Source of the DNA: Melioribacteraceae bacterium
GTDB lineage: Bacteria; Bacteroidota; Ignavibacteria; Ignavibacteriales; Melioribacteraceae
DNA: 64,000 nucleotides
Assembly: GCA_035362835.1 (NCBI GenBank)
Contig: DAOSDY010000002.1
Span: 565,692-629,691 of the forward strand
Reading direction: 5' to 3'
Shown: positions 9,631 to 18,173 of the stretch, piece by piece
How the letters are laid out: each line of letters opens with the position of its first letter
Position numbering within the stretch: the first letter of the stretch is position 1
Notes under the pieces: model-generated
The model's database searches: none
What the model saw: only the letters and a program-made list of their open reading frames with translations
Told to the model about the DNA's origin: nothing
Made by a program: the position numbers and the translations under genes

Positions 9631-10452
9631 TCAGATCAGTTCGATTATTTTTTTTACAAGCCGCTCGAAATCGATTTTTACATGTTCGGCTGTTTCCATC
9701 ACTTCCGAATGGGATAATTTCTGCGAGGAGAGCCCGGCAGCAAAATTTGTTATACAGGAGATTGCCCCGACTTTAAGACCCAAATAAGAAGCATATACGG
9801 CTTCGTGGAATGTGGACATCCCGACGGCATCGCCGCCGAACTTCTGCATCATTTTTATTTCCGCTTTAGTTTCGTAGCTGGGGCCTTTAGTAAACCAGTA
9901 AACACCTTCTCTTAATAAGATTTTTTCCTTCAGCGCGGCAATTTTTATTTTATCATTAATCTCTCCGGAAGGGAAATCAATAAACCCGTTCCGCCTGTCA
10001 ATTGTTGTAAGTCCTAATACTTCCGTTAATTCTTTTTTAATTGCGGTTCCGTTGAATGAGGAGATAAGCATCAGGTCGCCCGGCTTGAAATTGGTGTTTA
10101 TTCCGCCGGCAGCATTTGTAAGAATTATTTTTTTGCAGTTCAGCTTAGCGGCAAGATGAACAGGTATAATACACTCGGATAGTTTATATCCTTCATAGAA
10201 ATGAATTCTTCCCTGAACTATCAGAAGTTTTTTACCGGCATATTCAGAGAAGTGAAGATAGCCCTGGTGTCCTTCAACTGTCGATTTGGGATAACCGGGC
10301 AATGATGCGGTGGAGAATGATTTGACTGTCTTAACTTTCTCTGCAAAGTCGCCTAATCCGCTGCCGAGTACAATACAGATTTCCGGTTCAAACGGAATTT
10401 CCGCTTTCATCGATTCAATTATCGGCCGGTATTTCTCGTTCAGATTCACCAT
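9631..10452 (-). CDS. Purine nucleoside phosphorylase (trimeric, PNP I type)
   Basis: Cleaves purine nucleosides with phosphate to free base and (deoxy)ribose-1-phosphate. VLGSGLGDF, GHQGYLHF, GRIHFYEGY and TNAAGGIN are hallmarks of the inosine/guanosine phosphorylase family. I place the start at the ATG (10452), which overlaps the upstream transporter stop by one base (TAATG); the open frame runs 54 codons further but that part lies within the transporter gene and lacks similarity. Length 273 fits the family. Last gene of the salvage operon. Confidence 0.92.
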   Translation of the reverse strand: MVNLNEKYRPIIESMKAEIPFEPEICIVLGSGLGDFAEKVKTVKSFSTASLPGYPKSTVEGHQGYLHFSEYAGKKLLIVQGRIHFYEGYKLSECIIPVHLAAKLNCKKIILTNAAGGINTNFKPGDLMLISSFNGTAIKKELTEVLGLTTIDRRNGFIDFPSGEINDKIKIAALKEKILLREGVYWFTKGPSYETKAEIKMMQKFGGDAVGMSTFHEAVYASYLGLKVGAISCITNFAAGLSSQKLSHSEVMETAEHVKIDFERLVKKIIELI

Positions 10453-11804
10453 TAAAACAAAATACCCGCCAGAGTTGCAGTTAGAAGCGTCGATATTGTT
10501 CCTCCGATAACAGCACGGATTCCAAGCTTTGCCAGGTCGGTTCTTCTGTCGGGCGCCAGCGGGGATATTCCGCCGATCTGAATAGCTATCGAACTGAAGT
10601 TTGCAAATCCGCACAAAGCGTATGTAGCCATTAATATTGCTTTTTCATCCATCAGGGACTTCATCTCAACGAGTTTACTCATATCGAGATAAGCTACAAA
10701 TTCATTGAGAACCACCTTGGTGCCGATGAGGCTTCCGAAGTGATAGGCGCTCTCCCACGGAACACCGATTCCGTAAGCAAGGAACTGAAGCACCGAACCG
10801 AATAAAAGCTGCAGTGAAAGCTTATTTCCGAACTGTTGAGTAAGATATCTGTTGAATCCGAATAGATCGCCGACCCATCCGAGGAAATAATTTATGAGTG
10901 CTATAAGAGCAATAAACGCAATCAGCATTGCTGCTACGTTTAAAGCGAGTGTTAAACCTTCGCTTGCGCCTACGGCTGCAGCTTCAATTACATTCGATGC
11001 GTTCTTTTCGACAGATACTTTTACGGTCCCTTTTGTCTCAGGTTCGCCGGTCTCCGGAAACATTATTTTAGAAACAAGCAGGGCGGCAGGTGCTGCCATA
11101 ACGCTCGCGCCGAGAAGATGCGTAGCGAACAGGAGCTGCGCTTCCTGAATCGGAATGTTGTTCGCCTGTGCGAATGCGGTTCCGAGTATTTGAATGTATG
11201 CCGCCATTACTCCGCCGGCTATAGTAGCCATTCCGCCGACCATAATTGTAAGAAGCTCGCTCTGCGTCATCCCTTTCAAATACGGTTTTATCATCAATGG
11301 GGCTTCGGTCTGTCCGACAAATATATTTGCGGTACAGGACAATGATTCAGCGCCGCTCGTTCCCATTACTCTTGCCATGAACCACGCCATCCCCTGAACT
11401 ATTTTCTGCATAACTCCCAAATAGTAGAGGAGAGACATCAGACTCGCAAAAAAGATTATTGTAGGCAATACCTGGAACGCGAAGAAGACACCTATACTTC
11501 CCTCGTTGCCGGGTCCGAGTCCGAGGCTACCGAAAACGAATCTCGCTCCTTCGGAAGTGAAGTTCAATATCAATACAAAGAATGAACTTACGAAACGGAA
11601 AAATTCTTTAATCCATCCGAGCGGACCGAAAAAACTTCCGAGCTGATCGCCTTTTATGATGAATATGGCAAGGACAATCTGAATTGCCAGACCGCTTAGA
11701 ACCAGCCGCCAGTTGATCTTCTTTTTATTGTTCGATATAAGGAAAGCAATTCCTAAAAGAATAGCTATACCTAGAATGCCGCGTAACAATGAAGTGAAAT
11801 CCAT
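10452..11804 (-). CDS. Concentrative nucleoside transporter (NupC/CNT family)
   Basis: Inner-membrane symporter that imports nucleosides with Na+ or H+. The 450-residue chain has about ten hydrophobic segments and CNT hallmarks: FVGQTEAPLMIKPYL, MVGGMATIAGGVMAAYI, GIGVPW and GTKVVLNEFVAYLDM. It sits between thymidine kinase and purine phosphorylase in a single minus-strand operon, which supports a role in nucleoside uptake for salvage. Confidence 0.93.
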   Translation of the reverse strand: MDFTSLLRGILGIAILLGIAFLISNNKKKINWRLVLSGLAIQIVLAIFIIKGDQLGSFFGPLGWIKEFFRFVSSFFVLILNFTSEGARFVFGSLGLGPGNEGSIGVFFAFQVLPTIIFFASLMSLLYYLGVMQKIVQGMAWFMARVMGTSGAESLSCTANIFVGQTEAPLMIKPYLKGMTQSELLTIMVGGMATIAGGVMAAYIQILGTAFAQANNIPIQEAQLLFATHLLGASVMAAPAALLVSKIMFPETGEPETKGTVKVSVEKNASNVIEAAAVGASEGLTLALNVAAMLIAFIALIALINYFLGWVGDLFGFNRYLTQQFGNKLSLQLLFGSVLQFLAYGIGVPWESAYHFGSLIGTKVVLNEFVAYLDMSKLVEMKSLMDEKAILMATYALCGFANFSSIAIQIGGISPLAPDRRTDLAKLGIRAVIGGTISTLLTATLAGILF

Positions 11805-11818
11805 TTATCACCAGTTTT

Positions 11819-12391
11819 TTATTCGGGAATGTAATGACATTTTCTGCAGCGGGCTTCGTAGCTGTCGGCCGCTCCAACAAGAACTCTTTCCGATGAAACG
11901 ACCTTACGCTGTGTTTTATCGGCGGGATTTCCGCAATTGACGCAGATTGCAAGTGTTTTGGTTATATACTCGGCAATTGCAAGAAGCTGCGGCATCGGTT
12001 CGAATGGAATGCCGCGGTAATCCTGATCGAGCCCGGCTACAATTACTCTTTTACCTTCGTTGGCCAGTTTATTGCAGACTTCGATAAGATCGGCATTGAA
12101 GAACTGCGCTTCGTCTATACCTACCACCTGGGCATTATCAACGTAATCCAGTATCTCCTTTGCGTTCTCAACCAGAATTGAAGGCATCGATTGTTCACTG
12201 TGAGAAACGATATCGCCCACCGAGTAGCGTATATCAATTTTCGGTTTGAAAATTTTAACGTTCTGTTTGGCGATCTTGGCTCTTCTCAATCTGCGTATCA
12301 GTTCCTCGGTCTTGCCGCTGAACATACATCCGGCAACTACTTCAATCCAGCCGGTCTCCTTGGGTGTTGCGTGTGCCTGGAATTCCATCAT
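11819..12391 (-). CDS. tdk: Thymidine kinase
   Basis: Phosphorylates thymidine using ATP. The P-loop GCMFSGKTEEL, the VVGIDEAQFF Walker B region, the lid, and the zinc-binding cysteines (CVNCG and CRKCH) of the type II thymidine kinase family are present. Length 190 is typical. The gene overlaps cdd by four bases (ATGA), showing translational coupling, and is 14 bases upstream of the nucleoside transporter. Confidence 0.95.
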   Translation of the reverse strand: MMEFQAHATPKETGWIEVVAGCMFSGKTEELIRRLRRAKIAKQNVKIFKPKIDIRYSVGDIVSHSEQSMPSILVENAKEILDYVDNAQVVGIDEAQFFNADLIEVCNKLANEGKRVIVAGLDQDYRGIPFEPMPQLLAIAEYITKTLAICVNCGNPADKTQRKVVSSERVLVGAADSYEARCRKCHYIPE

Positions 12392-12789
12392 TTCTTTAAA
12401 AACTCCTCACTGAATGAAAAGGGGATCAGCTCTTTCAGCTTAACTACTTTGGTTTCATTTTTACTGTTAATAAAGATAACATCGAGATCGGTTCCGCAAA
12501 GATCTGCAAGAACCTGCCGGCAGGCTCCGCATGGAGGAAGGAAATCTTCCGTATCGCCTGTTAGGGCAATCGCTTTGAATTTCCTGTGCCCGTCAAGTAT
12601 TGCCGCAAATGCGGCTGTCCTTTCTGCGCATATGGTTAAACTGTAGGATGAAGTCTCGATATTGGCGCCCTGATATATTTTGCCGCTCTCGGTTAATAAT
12701 GCGGCTCCTACATGAAAGTTTGAATATGTCGGAAGGGCTTTGGATTTGGCTTCGACCGCTTTTTGGATTAGCTCTTTAATGTCGTACAT
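12388..12789 (-). CDS. cdd: Cytidine deaminase
   Basis: Deaminates cytidine and deoxycytidine to uridines. Zinc-site motifs CAERTAAF and PPCGACRQVL are present, with the conserved N-terminal SNFHVGAAL. Length 133 matches the homotetrameric class. First gene of the cdd-tdk-transporter-phosphorylase operon; a TATCTTTG -7-like box lies 23 bases upstream. Confidence 0.95.
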   Translation of the reverse strand: MYDIKELIQKAVEAKSKALPTYSNFHVGAALLTESGKIYQGANIETSSYSLTICAERTAAFAAILDGHRKFKAIALTGDTEDFLPPCGACRQVLADLCGTDLDVIFINSKNETKVVKLKELIPFSFSEEFLKK

Positions 12790-12811
12790 GCAATCTCTGT
12801 TTTAGTCTTTG

Positions 12812-12819
12812 CAAAGATA
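12812..12819 (-). promoter_or_regulatory. Candidate -7 element of the nucleoside salvage operon
   Basis: Read on the minus strand, TATCTTTG fits TAnnTTTG and continues as CAAAGA, the same continuation seen at the candidate promoter near 30251. No clear TTG at -33. Confidence 0.35.
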
Positions 12820-12902
12820 GGGGATTATGGAATTAAAAAAAATATAGATTCATAATGGAAAAAATAAAAGTACCTACTGATATCTGAACTTGAATGATCC
12901 CT

Positions 12903-13094
12903 TCACTTAAAAAATGAGAGGAGAGGTTTTACCGCCGCAAGGATCCAGATTATAAGATACCAGTACCAGTCGAGACTTAGAACAGGCGCCCACAATTTTG
13001 CGAGGAGAAGAGTAGCTGCAAATACAGCAATTTTTAAAAGAGCTATATCCAGCATTCCCATCTGAAACACTTCACTTCTTTTTAAGAAATTCAT
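12903..13094 (-). CDS. Small two-helix membrane protein of unknown function
   Basis: A 63-residue protein with two predicted membrane helices (about 15-33 and 41-58) joined by a short WAPVLSLDWYWY turn. A GGGAG ribosome-binding site seven bases before the ATG supports the start and argues that this short frame is real. I do not recognise a function. The conserved-looking tryptophan-rich turn resembles short membrane proteins seen in other bacteria and archaea, but that is an impression only. Confidence 0.6.
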   Translation of the reverse strand: MNFLKRSEVFQMGMLDIALLKIAVFAATLLLAKLWAPVLSLDWYWYLIIWILAAVKPLLSFFK

Positions 13095-13152
13095 GTTATT
13101 ACTCCCGATGAGTAAAATTATTCCTCAAAATATTCTGCTCACGAATCAAACA

Positions 13153-13599
13153 CTATTTAAGGGTTAATTTATTTCTTAATCCCAAAAGTATCAGAACAGA
13201 GACCGCGACAATTGATACTGAGAGGGAGATCAATCCGAATTTGATAAGTATCTCCTGGAATGGAGTTCCGGTCATATCCGCGCCTGCAATCGGCATCATT
13301 TCGCTTCCCGCGCCCCATACTGCGGCCAGAAGAGTAGTACCCCAGTTTACGAATGTACCGTAAAGCGCGAGCACAAATCCCCATCTGAGTGTTTTATCGG
13401 ATAGATTAAGCTTCGGCCAGATTAGTCCGAACAGAACCAGAAGCATTCCGTTCATCGTTCCTTCAAGATGACTCGATAATCCCATCCTCGGATTCTGAAG
13501 TGCGGGTATTAGAAAACCCGTTAGTAATCCGAAGAGAAAGAGGAGTATACCGTAGAAAATTAATTTATGAGATGACTGCGATTTATATTCTGCTTCCAT
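13153..13599 (-). CDS. Four-helix membrane protein resembling hydroxylaminobenzene mutase / styrene oxide isomerase
   Basis: A 148-residue integral membrane protein with four hydrophobic segments. The motif NPRMGLSSHLEGTMNG between helices 1 and 2 and the following LVLFGLIWPKL are reminiscent of the HabA/HabB hydroxylaminobenzene mutases and of styrene oxide isomerase. In databases such proteins are often called hydrogenase, which is misleading. The histidine in SSHLEG is the likely functional residue, since the isomerases use haem. A rearrangement activity on small aromatic or epoxide compounds is possible but unproven; no aromatic pathway genes lie nearby. Confidence 0.65.
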   Translation of the reverse strand: MEAEYKSQSSHKLIFYGILLFLFGLLTGFLIPALQNPRMGLSSHLEGTMNGMLLVLFGLIWPKLNLSDKTLRWGFVLALYGTFVNWGTTLLAAVWGAGSEMMPIAGADMTGTPFQEILIKFGLISLSVSIVAVSVLILLGLRNKLTLK

Positions 13600-13677
13600 T
13601 TTATCCTTTCGGAAATTGATATTGAATTATTCTGAGCCTATTATTCCCAAAACTATCTGAAGGAAAATATAACGTAA

Positions 13678-14985
13678 TTATTTGACTAAAAGCATACTTC
13701 TGATTAATGAATTATTCCCCGAATTAATCCTGTAGAAGTAGACACCGCTAGATAAATCGGTTCCGTCGAAAGTAACTTCATAAAATCCGGGCGGTTTAAA
13801 TTCATCCACAAGCGTTTTTATTTCGCGACCGAGAAGATCAAAGATTTTCAGTGAAACAATCTCTCCTGCGTTTTTCCATCCTACAGAAAACCGGATTGTT
13901 GTGACAGGATTAAAAGGATTGGGATAATTCTGAAACAATTCAATCTCTTCTGGAACCGGTCTGTGATCGGCTGAACCGCTTATCAATCCTCCGCAATTAT
14001 TCGTATAGATTAATCTGCCGTCGCTGCCTGTAATCCAGCCGGTTCTTTGATTTCCGAATTCAATATCGAAAGGATGAAAAGCGTAGGGGATAACCTGTTC
14101 AACAGAAGTTTTCCCGGAATCACTGCTTAGTAAAAGTCTTGAATAAGAACTGATCCAGAGGAGTTCAGGATGATCCGGAACAAACTCGATATCACGCGCT
14201 GGAGAATCATTCGTGTTTTGAGTCAGCGGAAAATCAGTCCAGCTATTGCCCCCGTTCGTTGTACGGTAGAGATTCGGAACAGCCGCAAGAAATCCGTAGT
14301 CCCGGTCATAAAATTTTAGAACATTAGCATAGACTCCGAATTGAGTCTCCTCCCAGTTAATTCCGCCGTCGTAAGTTCTGCATAACCATCTCGGCGGTGG
14401 ACCGCCTTTAGGTGAATAAAAACCGACATCGTTATCAACGAAATCAACACTTTGCCAGCCGTCTGCCGCGCCTCCTCCAAGCTGTTGCCTGCATGTTTCC
14501 AGCCAGTCAATTCCGTTGGTCATCCTTATAAACAAAGGAATAAGTGTTTTTACCGATCCAGTTCCAGGAGCGTCTCCCATACCGATCCCTTCAATCGGAC
14601 TGAACATTTCGATATAATTTGCAAAATAAGTCCTGCCGGGATTTGTATAAAATTCTGTCCAGGAATCTCCGCCGTCAGTTGTTTTGATGAAATTACCGTT
14701 TCCAAGAGCGGCATAAAAAGTTGTTTCGTTAACGGCTGAGATATCGACCGGATAACTGTAAGGAATCGGTTTTACGGACCACGATCTTCCAGCGTCAGTT
14801 GTTACGAATACTCCCTGCGGGTATGTACCGATTACAGCAAAGTTTTCTCCGATAGCATCAATACATTTAAGCTGCCTTATTTCAGGAAGGTTTGTAACCT
14901 CGGTCCACTGCGCGTTTAATCCAGATATATTCAGTACAAATAATATAAAGACTAAACTCCGTCTCAGTTTCATTCGATAACTCAT
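13678..14985 (-). CDS. Secreted beta-propeller-like protein with type IX sorting domain
   Basis: A 435-residue exported protein. The first ~26 residues form a signal peptide ending LNAQW. Residues ~27-330 contain repeated TTDGG(D/N)SW and TTNGGNSW motifs, as in BNR/YCF48-type propellers. Residues ~350-435 form a type A T9SS C-terminal domain: FQNYPNPFNPVTTIRFSV, LKIFDLLGREI, SGVYFYRI and a final MLLVK. It is therefore expected to be exported through the outer membrane by type IX secretion and anchored or released. Substrate unknown. A second in-frame ATG four codons later is also possible as start. Confidence 0.85.
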   Translation of the reverse strand: MSYRMKLRRSLVFILFVLNISGLNAQWTEVTNLPEIRQLKCIDAIGENFAVIGTYPQGVFVTTDAGRSWSVKPIPYSYPVDISAVNETTFYAALGNGNFIKTTDGGDSWTEFYTNPGRTYFANYIEMFSPIEGIGMGDAPGTGSVKTLIPLFIRMTNGIDWLETCRQQLGGGAADGWQSVDFVDNDVGFYSPKGGPPPRWLCRTYDGGINWEETQFGVYANVLKFYDRDYGFLAAVPNLYRTTNGGNSWTDFPLTQNTNDSPARDIEFVPDHPELLWISSYSRLLLSSDSGKTSVEQVIPYAFHPFDIEFGNQRTGWITGSDGRLIYTNNCGGLISGSADHRPVPEEIELFQNYPNPFNPVTTIRFSVGWKNAGEIVSLKIFDLLGREIKTLVDEFKPPGFYEVTFDGTDLSSGVYFYRINSGNNSLIRSMLLVK

Positions 14986-15117
14986 GATTTTATAAAATGG
15001 AAAACTGTTAAGTGATTTATAAATGAACCGATACTTATTTGAAATCTATAAATTTATTTAATCTGCCAATAAGTTCTGCCGGGGTATTATGAGATTCTCA
15101 ACCATCCTTTTTGTCTT

Positions 15118-15501
15118 TTAAGATTTTATTTCAGTCTCATGCGACCTGTAATACTTCCAGGAATTTCCCTCATACTTAAAAATATCCGTGAAGAGAACGT
15201 TGTGACTGAACTTATACTCATTAAAACTGCCCGCGATAAATCCTTTGCCGGAGACAATCCCGAGCTCTCCCGAGATTTCGTAATGAACATCTTCAACACT
15301 GTATTCTGTTATTACAACTTTTCCGGGCGCATAGCAGTCGATAATCTCTTTCTTCGTCTCAACAGTACCGTTTAAGCTGAATCCCCGGTAATCGCCTGAT
15401 ATCAATTCACTAAGCCGTTCCGTATCGCTTTTCTTCAGGCATTCTTTAAGTTCCTCCGAAGCGGCTCTCAATCCTTCAATATTTTTCATTGATTTTTCCA
15501 T
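15118..15501 (-). CDS. SnoaL/NTF2-like protein (DUF4440 type)
   Basis: A 127-residue soluble protein with the cone-shaped NTF2-like fold pattern: an N-terminal helix with LKECLKKSDTERLSELISGDYRGFSLNG-like spacing, followed by four strands ending FKYEGNSWKYYRSHET. Members range from isomerases to non-catalytic ligand-binding proteins, so no reaction can be named. It is 15 bases downstream of the VOC lipoprotein gene. Confidence 0.6.
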   Translation of the reverse strand: MEKSMKNIEGLRAASEELKECLKKSDTERLSELISGDYRGFSLNGTVETKKEIIDCYAPGKVVITEYSVEDVHYEISGELGIVSGKGFIAGSFNEYKFSHNVLFTDIFKYEGNSWKYYRSHETEIKS

Positions 15502-15516
15502 TTACCTGGAAAAAAA

Positions 15517-16050
15517 TTATTTGGTTGTAACACCGCCCATTTTTGTCAGGACAGAATCGACCGGCTCCCAGAGCTCAATCTTGTTTCCTTCCGGGTCTAG
15601 GATATACGCGAAACTGCCGTATTCATAATCCTGTATTTCACCCAGGACGGTCACGCCTGCGGCTTTAAGATTCGCGATCAATCCTTTCAGGTTTCTAACT
15701 CTGTAATTGATCATAAAATCTTTTTTGGAAGGATCGAAATAATCGGTCTTCTCTTCGAATGGAGCCCAGCGGAGATAATTTACTTCTCCCGGATCGTTGG
15801 CGTTCCTGAACTCGAATACCGAACCGTAGAGGTCGATTGCCAATCCAAGGTTCTTTCCGTACCACTCTTTTACCCTGGAGGGATCTTTCGAACGGAAGAA
15901 GATTCCACCAATCCCGGTAACCTTTGGAGTGGTGTCATTTAAAGCCGCTGCGTTTTTGCCGGGAGTTTCATCTTTAGATGCGTTCTTTTCATCCGGAGAA
16001 CAGGCGGCAATAATTAAAAGAATTAGCAGGAGGCCGGTTAATTTATTCAT
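15517..16050 (-). CDS. Lipoprotein with VOC (glyoxalase-like) domain
   Basis: A 177-residue protein whose N terminus is a lipoprotein signal with lipobox IIAAC (cysteine 17). After a spacer, residues ~42-168 form a vicinal-oxygen-chelate fold: GIGGIFFRSKDPSRVKEWYGKNLGL and the end YGSFAYILDPEGNKIELWEP, where the final glutamate is the usual metal ligand. Location is predicted in the periplasm or on the outer membrane; substrate unknown. An AGGAAAAGAG ribosome-binding site precedes the ATG. A second, membrane-anchored VOC protein occurs at 43995-44501. Confidence 0.75.
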   Translation of the reverse strand: MNKLTGLLLILLIIAACSPDEKNASKDETPGKNAAALNDTTPKVTGIGGIFFRSKDPSRVKEWYGKNLGLAIDLYGSVFEFRNANDPGEVNYLRWAPFEEKTDYFDPSKKDFMINYRVRNLKGLIANLKAAGVTVLGEIQDYEYGSFAYILDPEGNKIELWEPVDSVLTKMGGVTTK

Positions 16051-16147
16051 TCTCTTTTCCTTTCTGATTTTGGATACCGTTAAGATACGGTTTTATTTTT
16101 AAGATAGGGAGGAGAGGCATTTATTGATCTTAAGTAAATATTAAAAA

Positions 16148-16582
16148 TCATTTCTCGAGAAAGATTTTAAGGTTTCCCTTTAAAAAATATTCCCAGCCGT
16201 TAATGCAGCTCTCGCGCCGGAACTCCGGTATGAACTCCGGAAAATCCTCCTGAACCTCTACAACCAGACGGAGAAGAGTCGACTGGTTATCGCTGAATAA
16301 ATGGAATGCGGAGGTAGATCTGCCGGGATACCCAACGAACTCCCAGGAGTATTTAATCAGCTGAAGAGGTATTACTTCCGTAACCCTCCATATGTGTAGG
16401 AAGTCCCGCCCGCCGCTCTCAACATTGAATTGTGTAGTAAATCCTTCTTCGGGTACGAAGTCGGGAATGTTCTGGAAGTACCAGAGGCGCATCCTGTCGA
16501 TGTTTGTAAGTGCGTCCCAGACTTTCTGAACGGAAGCGTTGTATCTCTCTTCGATTATGATCGGCTTATCGGAAGCTTTCAT
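16148..16582 (-). CDS. SRPBCC / AHSA1-like protein
   Basis: A 144-residue START-fold protein of the activator-of-Hsp90 type: IIIEERYNASVQKVWDALTNIDRMRLWYF at the start, then FLHIWRVTEV and a C-terminal NGWEYFLKGNLKIFLE. These proteins bind hydrophobic ligands; specific function unknown. An AAAGGGG ribosome-binding site precedes the ATG. It is 10 bases downstream of the DHFR-like gene and likely co-transcribed with it. Confidence 0.75.
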   Translation of the reverse strand: MKASDKPIIIEERYNASVQKVWDALTNIDRMRLWYFQNIPDFVPEEGFTTQFNVESGGRDFLHIWRVTEVIPLQLIKYSWEFVGYPGRSTSAFHLFSDNQSTLLRLVVEVQEDFPEFIPEFRRESCINGWEYFLKGNLKIFLEK

Positions 16583-16592
16583 AAAAGCCCCT

Positions 16593-17120
16593 TTAGATTT
16601 TTTCGTAATAACTTTTTACGAGCGAGTCGTTGAGTATTTCCGTTTTTGCGTGTCTGAATTTCTGCTCCGTCTCAATGCCGCCGAAGAGGGGAATACCGCT
16701 GCCGAGCAGGACGGGGATCTTTGTTATTATCATTTCGTCTATAAGTCCGCGTTCTAAAAATCTTCTTATTGTTTCTCCGCCGTCGATGTAGAGGTTTCTG
16801 TAATTGCGTCCGTTAAGCGTGTTTACGATCTCCTCCGGCGTTCCGCTCAGTATCTCAACCTTATCCCGGTATTTCAACTGGTCTTTCTTTAGAGTAGTGC
16901 TTAAGAGGAAGACCGGCTTTGTATAAGGCCACGAACCGAACGCCTCAACGGTCTGGTAAGTGTTTCTCCCCATTACGATAGCGTCGATCCGCTTTATGAA
17001 ATCGCCGAATCCGAAGTCGCTTCCGTCGGGATTCGGAATATCCATCAGCCAGTCGATGCTTCCGTCCAAACGCGCGATGTACCCGTCCAGACTTGTGGCT
17101 ATGTAGATTGTGTTGAGCAT
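16593..17120 (-). CDS. Dihydrofolate reductase / RibD C-terminal-domain family protein
   Basis: A soluble reductase-fold protein of about 175 residues: IYIATSLDGYIA at the start, AIVMGRNTYQTV, the strand LYIDGGETIRRFLERGLIDEMIITKIPVLLGSG. This family (often annotated dihydrofolate reductase family) is not true DHFR and its substrate is unknown. I start it at the ATG at 17120, because the frame upstream runs through the attC-like site. That places the start only 12 bases from the end of the cassette array, so its native promoter and leader were probably displaced. Confidence 0.8.
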   Translation of the reverse strand: MLNTIYIATSLDGYIARLDGSIDWLMDIPNPDGSDFGFGDFIKRIDAIVMGRNTYQTVEAFGSWPYTKPVFLLSTTLKKDQLKYRDKVEILSGTPEEIVNTLNGRNYRNLYIDGGETIRRFLERGLIDEMIITKIPVLLGSGIPLFGGIETEQKFRHAKTEILNDSLVKSYYEKI

Positions 17121-17131
17121 AAAAATTCTAT

Positions 17132-17202
17132 CGATAACGACGTTGCCGCTAACCGGCATTTTTATGCCAGGCCGTCCGTCCGTGTTGAGCGGCTTGTTAT
17201 AC
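17132..17202 (-). other. attC-like site 1, end of the restriction-modification cassette
   Basis: A 71-base near-palindrome. On the minus strand it reads R'' GTATAAC, L'' GCCGCTCAAC, L' GTTAGCGGC, R' GTTATCG. L'' and L' pair except for one extra base in L'', which is the extrahelical base expected in attC. An inner GGCAT/ATGCC hairpin lies at about 17155-17169. The last core marks the downstream end of the array. Confidence 0.85.
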
Positions 17203-17212
17203 TGCGTTTTGA

Positions 17213-18172
17213 TTAAAGATTACATAACCAATCACATATAGAAACTAATTGCTTTTCGTTAGTTAGATTGGCAGCATTAGTCAATGTTTTATCAACAAGT
17301 TGATTATATATTTCTTGGGACATACTTCTTTCGATTGCGGCACCAATAAAAAAAGTATTTGGAGATAATTTATGTTCATTAAATGAATTTCTAATTCTAC
17401 CGAGTGCGGTATTTGCAGTCTTCCAATGTTCATCAGCTCCAGCTGGATCAATTCCACCTTTCAATTCACCAAGAGCAATGTATTTGTCAGGTTTTGTATG
17501 AATAGAATTGGCATCCCCATTTATGTATTCGCTATATTCACAATCAAATAAACACAAATCGACGTTTTTATTAACGACTGGTGGAGTAATATTTAATACC
17601 AGTGTTCGATTTTTATTTTTATATTTCCAATACAATCCCTTCGTGTTTTCGTCAATAGTCATATCTTTAGAATCACCAGCTATCCAAGTTTTAGTATCTT
17701 TATGATAATATTTGAAACTAATTCCTTTTAAAGAAAAAGTTGAAATTAGTGCTCGTATCAATTTACGTTCACCGAGAGTACCAGCAATATTTCTCATAAT
17801 ACCACCAAGAGCATCTCCTTTGGTGAGTAAAAATCTATAAATTAACTCTTCAATAAAATCTTTGCCCGAAGGTTCTAAAAATTTTTCAATTAATTGTGAA
17901 ATAGCCTCATTTTTATCTGACTCTGTTAGATGACCTTGAGCTTTATCACTTAAACCAGAAGCTGAAAGTAATGAGGGGTAAATTTCTTCTAACTTCAGCA
18001 GTTCTTTTGCGTTCTTTGCCTTTTCAGCAAAAACTTTTAATATTCTTGCTTCTTGAATAAAAGGTGTAGCTTTAACATTTTTTTCAAAAGCAATTGCTAC
18101 AAATCCTTTTCTTGTCGCTTCTTGTGTTGTTACTAAATCTTCCCATTTTTTAATGTGATTATTAAAAGGCAT
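17213..18172 (-). CDS. AvaI/BsoBI-like type II restriction endonuclease
   Basis: A 319-residue endonuclease that resembles AvaI and BsoBI, which cut CYCGRG. The catalytic core is visible: D205 in NVDLCLFD and the pair E236-x-K238 in LGELKGGIDPAGADEHWKTA, spaced much as in BsoBI (D212, E240, K242 from memory). The start is the ATG at 18172, one base after the methyltransferase stop; a GTG 18 codons upstream overlaps the methyltransferase and adds no recognisable sequence. It shares one cassette with its modification enzyme. The recognition sequence is inferred from family, not read from the sequence. Confidence 0.85.
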   Translation of the reverse strand: MPFNNHIKKWEDLVTTQEATRKGFVAIAFEKNVKATPFIQEARILKVFAEKAKNAKELLKLEEIYPSLLSASGLSDKAQGHLTESDKNEAISQLIEKFLEPSGKDFIEELIYRFLLTKGDALGGIMRNIAGTLGERKLIRALISTFSLKGISFKYYHKDTKTWIAGDSKDMTIDENTKGLYWKYKNKNRTLVLNITPPVVNKNVDLCLFDCEYSEYINGDANSIHTKPDKYIALGELKGGIDPAGADEHWKTANTALGRIRNSFNEHKLSPNTFFIGAAIERSMSQEIYNQLVDKTLTNAANLTNEKQLVSICDWLCNL

Positions 18173-18173
18173 T

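Noticed and set aside
10453..10614. N-terminal extension of the purine phosphorylase
   Set aside because: It lies inside the transporter gene in another frame and the coupled ATG at 10452 gives a normal family length.
17121..17159. Longer start for the DHFR-like gene
   Set aside because: Those codons are the attC-like site read through; the family motif begins right after the ATG at 17120.
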